Shown: one piece after another, positions 38,201 through 64,000 of the stretch
How the letters are laid out: every line of letters begins with the position of its first letter
Numbering within the stretch: the first letter of the stretch is position 1
NCBI GenBank assembly: GCA_934045075.1
Contig: OW203744.1
Span: 186,001-250,000 of the forward strand
Direction: 5' to 3'
DNA: 64,000 nucleotides
Source: Yponomeuta sedellus
Taxonomy: Eukaryota; Arthropoda; Insecta; Lepidoptera; Yponomeutidae
The notes under the pieces: model-generated
Told to the model about the DNA's origin: nothing
The model's database searches: none
The model's input: the letters and a program-made list of their open reading frames with translations, nothing else
Translations under genes and position numbers: made by a program

Positions 38201-39992
38201 AAAATACCTAAATTCCAAGAATGCTTACCCATTTCCGAAACTAGTTACTTGAATTGAGTTTTAATAATATGTTGTACATACCTACAAACTTTATTCTTAT
38301 TATATAACTTTCATAACTGCATAATCACATAACCACTCCTGAATGGTACTGAACATTAAAAAATATGTGATGTCTGCTTGCCTGTATTACTAAAAGTAGT
38401 TTAAGAATATTTATTTTAACACATAGGCTACAATTTATAAAGATGCTGTGTGAATTGTCCAAAATATGACAGTAAATGTCAAGTAAGTAGGAAAAATTCC
38501 CAATAATCCTGCGCAGATGAAGTTGCGGGCACCAGCTGTTGATTTAATTATAATAATGTGTCTGGTTTGTATATAGCATGCACCTGCGACCAGAGCTCCA
38601 TTCTCTTTTTCATCATGATTGTTTGTCCCTGCACTGGCCTTCCCATTAGTCACCACATCATCCTTCTCTGTCTTGACCGCTGCCTCCTCTTTCTTACTTG
38701 CGGGACTCTTGCTGCTTTTTCTCTTGCTGACTTTTTTCTTCTGTTCTAAAAAATGAAAGACATAAATTTGTTTTAGTTTTATATGTTCACTCTGGTTCAT
38801 GGTGTGCTTTTGACAAATTCTATAATCTTAGATGCGAATAGACACTTAATTTAAACCAATTTTTTTCTACACAAACAATATTAACTCAATAGGAATCTAT
38901 ATCTTTGATCCAAATGTGCCATAATTGCATTGGTTGAGTCAGTTGAGTTGCAATTTTGTTTGATTCTAGATACAAAATGCTCTTGACACCAAAACAAATG
39001 AAATGACAATAAAATCCGCATGGATATTTACCTGCACCCTTATCAGGAGAGCTTGTGCTTTTATTGGCTAGTTTCTCCTCCTTTTCTGCCCTCTCTTGCT
39101 TTATTTTGACATTCTTTTCTGCAAGTGGCACCTTTTCTGGCTTCTTTTTACTCTTAGGCGATGAGTATGTTTTGAGAGTGCCATTCTGCGTGTCCTGTTT
39201 GACTGTGAGCTTGGGCTCTGGAGATGTTGCAGGGGATGCTGAAGGTGATGAATCGCTGCCTGAGCTTTCTATTCTTTGTCTTTTTGGCCTCTTCTTCTAC
39301 AATTAAAAATGTTACTGATATATGAGTTATATACTTACAAAGTGTATGAGCAAAAAAAATATGTATTCTGGAAAGAATTATAAAGTACTTAAGCAGATAT
39401 GTCACAGATATGAAACTTGCACACAGACATGGTCAAAAAAGTTAACCTCAGGGGTTTCTGGTGAGGGCGGCGAGGATGGCTTCACAGGGGAATGCGACTC
39501 ACTGCTACTGCTCTCAATCCTTTGCCTCTTAGATGACCTCTGTGAAATATTATTAATACCTGGAAATCTCATATAAAGTGGTTGTAAGGTCAAACTGGGC
39601 AGCATATAAAAACCTATAACTTACTTTCTCCCTAACATCAATGGATTTGTGGAGAGGCGGTGTCTTTTCCTGTAGATTCAATTGTTAAGGTGGTTAATAA
39701 GACTTATAGAAAAACTGAAGTCATAGGAATGTTACGGTTTCTAAGGAAGGCCGATTCTAACCTCCTCATCAACATTTTTTTCTGAACTTTCTGTGGTCTT
39801 CTTTGGAGTTTTAGCAAAAAACGACGTAATGCTGCGTTGCGACATATCTCTGCTAGCGATTAATACTCGAAGTCCCGTTGATATTGAGTGAAGCTTCGAA
39901 TGCCGCGAAGTAAAGCAAGCATCAGATTTCTTTAAATTTCTGAGAGCAACTATAGATCTAGAAGCACTGATAAGTTTTATTATATTGTTCAT
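14299..39992 (-). CDS. LIG1: DNA ligase 1 (ATP-dependent), complete, 17 exons
   Basis: Joins Okazaki fragments and repair nicks. Exons, 5' to 3': 39992-39762, 39669-39625, 39539-39447, 39296-39032, 38745-38584, 37918-37664, 37323-37120, 32231-32147, 31385-31247, 30797-30607, 29952-29826, 25448-25314, 19252-19090, 17855-17692, 16397-16156, 15373-15227, 14437-14299. All introns are GT-AG and phases agree; total 2787 nt, 928 aa, close to human LIG1. The N-terminus has a PCNA box, QRSITSFF (52-59), then a charged disordered region. The DNA-binding domain starts near [10 protein letters not shown]. Adenylation motif I is [10 protein letters not shown], with Lys568 as nucleotidyl acceptor. Motif III is [11 protein letters not shown], motif [10 protein letters not shown], motif V NWLKLKKDY; the OB fold includes [10 protein letters not shown] and the protein ends QDDFY. 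Met1 precedes a basic, Ser-rich leader that could target mitochondria; Met50 would give the nuclear form. Confidence 0.95.
14911..15240 (-). repeat. 33-bp tandem array, 10 copies, built on the LIG1 exon 16 donor
   Basis: Ten head-to-tail 33-bp units (plus-strand unit gatgctgcgccaagctgtac plus ctggggaagccgc) run from 14911 to 15240 with very few differences. Read on the LIG1 strand, each unit contains ttccccag|gtacag, the sequence at the real exon 16 donor (15227/15226), and the array starts right at that donor. Thirty-three bp is 11 codons ([11 protein letters not shown]), open through all units. Two units carry single changes. Confidence 0.9.
15592..15638. repeat. Perfect 18-bp inverted repeat in LIG1 intron 15
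   Basis: Arms aattttgtttatattaga (15592-15609) and its exact complement (15621-15638) enclose an 11-nt loop. A repeat-tail fragment (ctgcagtgggacgt) follows near 15730. Confidence 0.7.
16398..17691. other. LIG1 intron 14: AT-rich, TG microsatellite, SINE2 tail
   Basis: Mostly low-complexity AT. An imperfect (TG)n tract lies at about 17106-17213. A 3' fragment of SINE2 (gtgagtgaagatgccactcg, then catctcattacgtagatg) lies at about 17310-17360. Confidence 0.6.
17950..18207. mobile_element. MITE with about 60-bp terminal inverted repeats
   Basis: Left end gcactaaaat and right end attttagtgc are inverted. Inside them is a longer inverted block, ctttgctaaattccgcc and onward to cccacaagcaccat, near-perfect on the right. 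It lies in LIG1 intron 13. A 62-codon frame inside is probably chance. Confidence 0.7.
18683..19045 (+). repeat. 5S rRNA-derived SINE in LIG1 intron 13
   Basis: Antisense to LIG1. The 5S-like core (ggttaagcaacaataggcgc, then ggttgggtgagcg) is followed by the family body, ending in agcagtgcggacatacaaag. It ends about 45 bp from the exon 13 donor (19090/19089). Confidence 0.7.
19279..19352 (-). repeat. LINE 3'-end fragment
   Basis: On the minus strand it reads ggtttgctggaagaaatctc, and later tcctatttgatgttccgtgtgc is followed by aataaagtccc. This is the same 3' tail as the LINE ending at 36966. It lies in LIG1 intron 12, next to exon 13. Confidence 0.55.
20195..20305. repeat. Common lepidopteran repeat fragment
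   Basis: Contains actgctggatataggcctcc followed by acgccacttccttctgtcc. Similar pieces lie at about 50005-50070 and 58560-58700. Probably the 3' part of a non-LTR element. Confidence 0.45.
20324..20658 (-). mobile_element. LINE (CR1-like) 3' end interrupted by SINE1
   Basis: The LINE tail (plus strand tgaaatgaaatggttttatt at its left end) matches 46275-46443, 52094-52600 and 54535-54815. A full-length plus-strand SINE1 (20450-20633) sits inside it, flanked by the 13-bp duplication aaaaaaactccaa at 20437-20449 and 20634-20646. Confidence 0.7.
20659..22892. other. LIG1 intron 12 segment, nothing recognised
   Basis: AT-rich with no credible ORF, no clear terminal repeats and no RNA gene. The block at about 20930-21300 has a higher GC content and could be an old element. 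Confidence 0.35.
22893..25170. mobile_element. Two tandem copies of a Helitron-like non-autonomous element
   Basis: Unit 1 (22893-23951) and unit 2 (23952-25170) are nearly identical apart from one extra internal repeat in unit 2. Each begins with an (AT)n run and aaagctacaat and has an AT-rich front part. A 153-bp GC-rich tandem repeat follows (gaggccgaaggccgagctcc motif; 3 copies, then 4). Each ends in two hairpins, gcgcgcgtaagcgcgc and agggggctcgccccct, then ag and a T. A terminal hairpin and a CTAG end before T resemble Helitrons, but a 5' TC end was not established. Lies in LIG1 intron 12. Confidence 0.5.
25550..28973 (-). mobile_element. Spy-type DNA transposon, apparently intact, 3424 bp
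   Basis: Termini are GGATGATGGGC at 25550-25560 and its exact complement at 28963-28973; weaker inverted similarity (gtcgttgga) continues inward. The left flank is AAA and the right flank TTT, with no target-site duplication. The interrupted SINE shows the empty site as AAATTT. The Spy group, related to IS5, ISL2EU and PIF/Harbinger, is known for insertion between AAA and TTT without duplication. The element carries one spliced DDE transposase gene with no stop. It lies in LIG1 intron 11, in the same orientation as LIG1. Confidence 0.85.
26064..28430 (-). CDS. Spy-type DDE transposase, two exons, 621 aa
   Basis: Exon 1 is 28430-28275 and exon 2 27773-26064. The intron has donor CTGGAG|GTTTGT and acceptor ttttcag|GTCGTG, with phase 0. 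Met7 (28412) is an alternative start. The N-terminus has paired CxxC motifs split by the intron (CVMC at 13-16, CYRC at 62-65), likely zinc-binding, then a Gln/Glu/Pro-rich linker and a second Cys/His cluster at about 124-164 (CTFHGC to CHDHL). The catalytic core has [10 protein letters not shown] with Asp329, [12 protein letters not shown] with Asp410 and [13 protein letters not shown] with Glu459, the DDE_Tnp_4 arrangement. No frameshift or stop was seen, so it may be functional or recently active. Family assignment rests on the insertion site plus the DDE pattern. Confidence 0.85.
30037..30393. repeat. Fold-back SINE1 dimer in LIG1 intron 10
   Basis: A minus-strand copy (about 30060-30255) is followed by a plus-strand copy (about 30271-30390). 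The flanks tataagtat (left) and tacaagtat (right) look like a slightly mutated duplication. Confidence 0.6.
31503..31727 (-). repeat. SINE3 copy in LIG1 intron 8
   Basis: Same order of motifs as 10117-10336: tRNA-like head (gcgccaccgaggcc, gggatcgaacccgag) and a shared body with acaaactagaaaagttcg. Confidence 0.65.
32511..32552. repeat. Perfect 19-bp inverted repeat in LIG1 intron 7
   Basis: tgacaatcagcttcacatc (32511-32529) is exactly complementary to 32534-32552 with a 4-nt loop. The outer flanks (gagcggccgcg, cgacgctcggccg) are also partly complementary. Confidence 0.7.
32819..34563 (+). mobile_element. Transib-like DNA transposon with RSS-like ends, internally deleted
   Basis: Terminal inverted repeats CACAGTGCCGCGA (32819-32831) and the complement (34551-34563). 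A 5-bp duplication, CGCTT, lies at 32814-32818 and 34564-34568; removing the element restores the LINE frame PAAWKKA exactly. Left end: heptamer CACAGTG, 13-nt spacer, ACAAAAATA. Right end, inverted: CACAGTG, 23-nt spacer, ACAAAAATC. Known Transib and ProtoRAG elements have 5-bp duplications and CAC-starting heptamer-like ends, and the vertebrate RSS is CACAGTG plus a nonamer like ACAAAAACC with 12- or 23-bp spacers. At 1745 bp it is too short for a full transposase. Confidence 0.75.
33078..34181 (+). pseudogene. Deleted transposase remnant (Transib/RAG1-like)
   Basis: A possible first exon starts at 33078 (MEISSQ, donor AAG|GTATGT) with an acceptor near 33345 (tttttttctag). Frame 33496-33765 has a basic helix-rich part and an AT-hook-like run, [10 protein letters not shown]. 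Frame 33743-34021 overlaps it and holds KRKYNLLRS. Frame 33945-34181 reads [17 protein letters not shown] and later [16 protein letters not shown], a pattern I associate with the C-terminal part of Transib-type transposases. The frames are shifted against each other and the region that would carry the DDE core is absent. Assignment is partly from memory of the family, so moderate confidence. Confidence 0.5.
34942..35704 (-). mobile_element. Gypsy-type LTR retrotransposon fragment (LTR plus integrase end)
   Basis: A probable LTR spans 34942-35228. On the minus strand it starts TGTAGCGACC and ends CTCCCACA, and it is preceded by a purine tract (aaggggagtgg). Upstream on the same strand, a frame from about 35704 down to 35229 reads the end of a pol polyprotein: [39 protein letters not shown] and the tail [13 protein letters not shown]. 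This is the integrase C-terminal region; the rest of the element and its other LTR are missing. It sits antisense in the LINE. The frame beyond 35704 runs on into LINE sequence. Confidence 0.7.
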
Positions 39993-40894
39993 AAATAAAT
40001 ATTTATCTGAGCTAATACAGTAACCAATTAACCATGTTTTTTACACCGATATCCACAAAAAAAATAAAAATTTCACTCGTTTGTTGACATTCATCATGAA
40101 CTCTTGACTGTTTTAATCTGTGGTTTGTTTGTCACAGAATAATTAAACCGTTAGTGCTCCAATTTGTAGTCGTGCCATCTCTGTTTCGCTTGGAAGAAAG
40201 TATATTTTTACCCTGCTGTCATGTTTAATTTAAAAAATTTTTTTTTTGGGCCGGGAACGTATTGTCTGTGACCATTTTTATTTTGGCGCGCTTTCAATTG
40301 TTCTGAAATCAAATAATAAATCATATGGCAAATATTCAACAACACTAATTAATGAATTATTTTTTTTTGACATTTGACGATATATTTGAGGCAACCATGG
40401 GAAAACATTATTTTCATTATGTTGCAAAATTGGACTGAGAGCTCCGAAAATACCACCGACCCTACAGAGCCTACTGATAGTTTTGGTGTGCCAAGTTTCA
40501 GAACAGAATTATTTCATCGTTTTCACAACTTCTAAGAATAATTCTTTAAAATGTAAGAAATAAAATAAATTGTAAACTTAAAATATATACAAAATTTTTT
40601 TGTAATAATTATGAATTTCTTTTTGAAATTATTTATACTATATTCAACAAGCTTATGTAATAAAGTATTGAATTAGATGGACTTGTTCCCACCTTGTTCC
40701 ACTTGTTCTTATTTTGGAAAGATGGCGCCCTCTAGCTAGTTGTTGATCTGTCAGATTTACGCGTGTCCGTCCTCCATCCATGTTCAAAGTGTGGTGCGAC
40801 TTATTTTTGTGTTGTGATATTTTTCTCGAAGGTTTTCTGTACGTGAAAACCTCAGCATGTATCATCCCATATAATCTAACTTAGCTCCGGCTGA
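39993..40894. promoter_or_regulatory. Divergent promoter region of LIG1 and TENT4
   Basis: 902 bp separate the two start codons. It is AT-rich except for the E2F-type site at 40282-40289 and a block at about 40715-40800 (agatggcgccctctagc) just upstream of TENT4. No ORF or repeat was recognised. Transcription starts cannot be fixed from sequence alone. Confidence 0.5.
40282..40289. promoter_or_regulatory. E2F-type site upstream of LIG1
   Basis: TTTGGCGC matches the E2F consensus TTTSSCGC and is followed by GC. It lies 290 bp upstream of the LIG1 start. DNA replication genes are classic E2F/DP targets in animals, so S-phase control of LIG1 is plausible. Confidence 0.5.
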
Positions 40895-63788
<22,894 letters not shown>

Positions 63789-63879
63789 GTGACACTTAAA
63801 CACACTGCGATTCACTGCTTGCTAGTGCCAATCATGACACATTGGTGACGGAAATGGAGATATTAGCTGTCCGCCCCAT

Positions 63880-64000
63880 ATCGGACAAATCGATCGATAT
63901 CAACCCATGTCTGTCCCCATTGCTGGGGCACGGGTCTCTTCCTGCATCGCAGGAAGCTTAGGCCATACTCCAACACGGGGGCCAAGTCCGGGTTGGTGGA
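63880..64000 (-). repeat. 5S-derived SINE, 3' part, cut by window end
   Basis: Minus strand matches the body and end of 18683-19045 (ctcctgcatcgcaggaagct region, gcccccgtg, ccggacttggc). Confidence 0.65.

Overview
This window looks like a stretch of lepidopteran (moth or butterfly) nuclear genome. It has AT-rich introns, GT-AG spliced genes with GC-rich exons, and very dense small interspersed repeats with tRNA-like or 5S-like heads. It also carries widespread lepidopteran repeat motifs and the remains of many transposons. Three conserved cellular genes can be read with confidence. At 11901-12908 (+) is the two-exon NDUFB3/ND-B12 subunit of respiratory complex I. At 14299-39992 (-) is a complete 17-exon DNA ligase 1; the exon lengths sum to 2787 nt, or 928 aa, and every junction is in phase. 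At 40895-63788 (+) are the first four coding exons of a TENT4/Trf4-1 (PAPD5/7) non-canonical poly(A) polymerase, which runs off the right edge. LIG1 and TENT4 are head-to-head across about 0.9 kb that holds a perfect E2F-type site. A possible first exon of a secreted protein sits at 10742-10841 (-), divergent from NDUFB3.

Almost everything else is mobile DNA. LIG1 intron 11 holds an apparently intact Spy-type DNA transposon (25550-28973) with a two-exon 621-aa DDE transposase. It lies exactly between AAA and TTT inside a SINE, with no target-site duplication. LIG1 intron 7 holds a three-layer nest: a non-LTR retrotransposon is interrupted by a Transib-like element (32819-34563), whose ends resemble V(D)J recombination signals, and by an antisense gypsy LTR fragment (34942-about 35704). 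LIG1 intron 12 holds a tandem pair of GC-rich Helitron-like units. TENT4 introns hold an RTE fragment, LINE tails, MITEs, a YqaJ fragment, a THAP-domain gene remnant and a large inverted repeat (60577-62855).

Two repeat events touch splice sites of essential genes. The 5' splice site of LIG1 exon 16 is the first unit of a 10-copy, 33-bp tandem array, so ten in-phase donors stand in a row. A 199-bp SINE landed on the donor of TENT4 exon 3, and its target-site duplication copied the donor. Several SINE copies are head-to-head fold-back dimers flanked by one target-site duplication, as if the dimer had moved as a unit.

The left 10 kb and the long introns otherwise show no recognisable gene. All calls come from reading the sequence; no database search was run.
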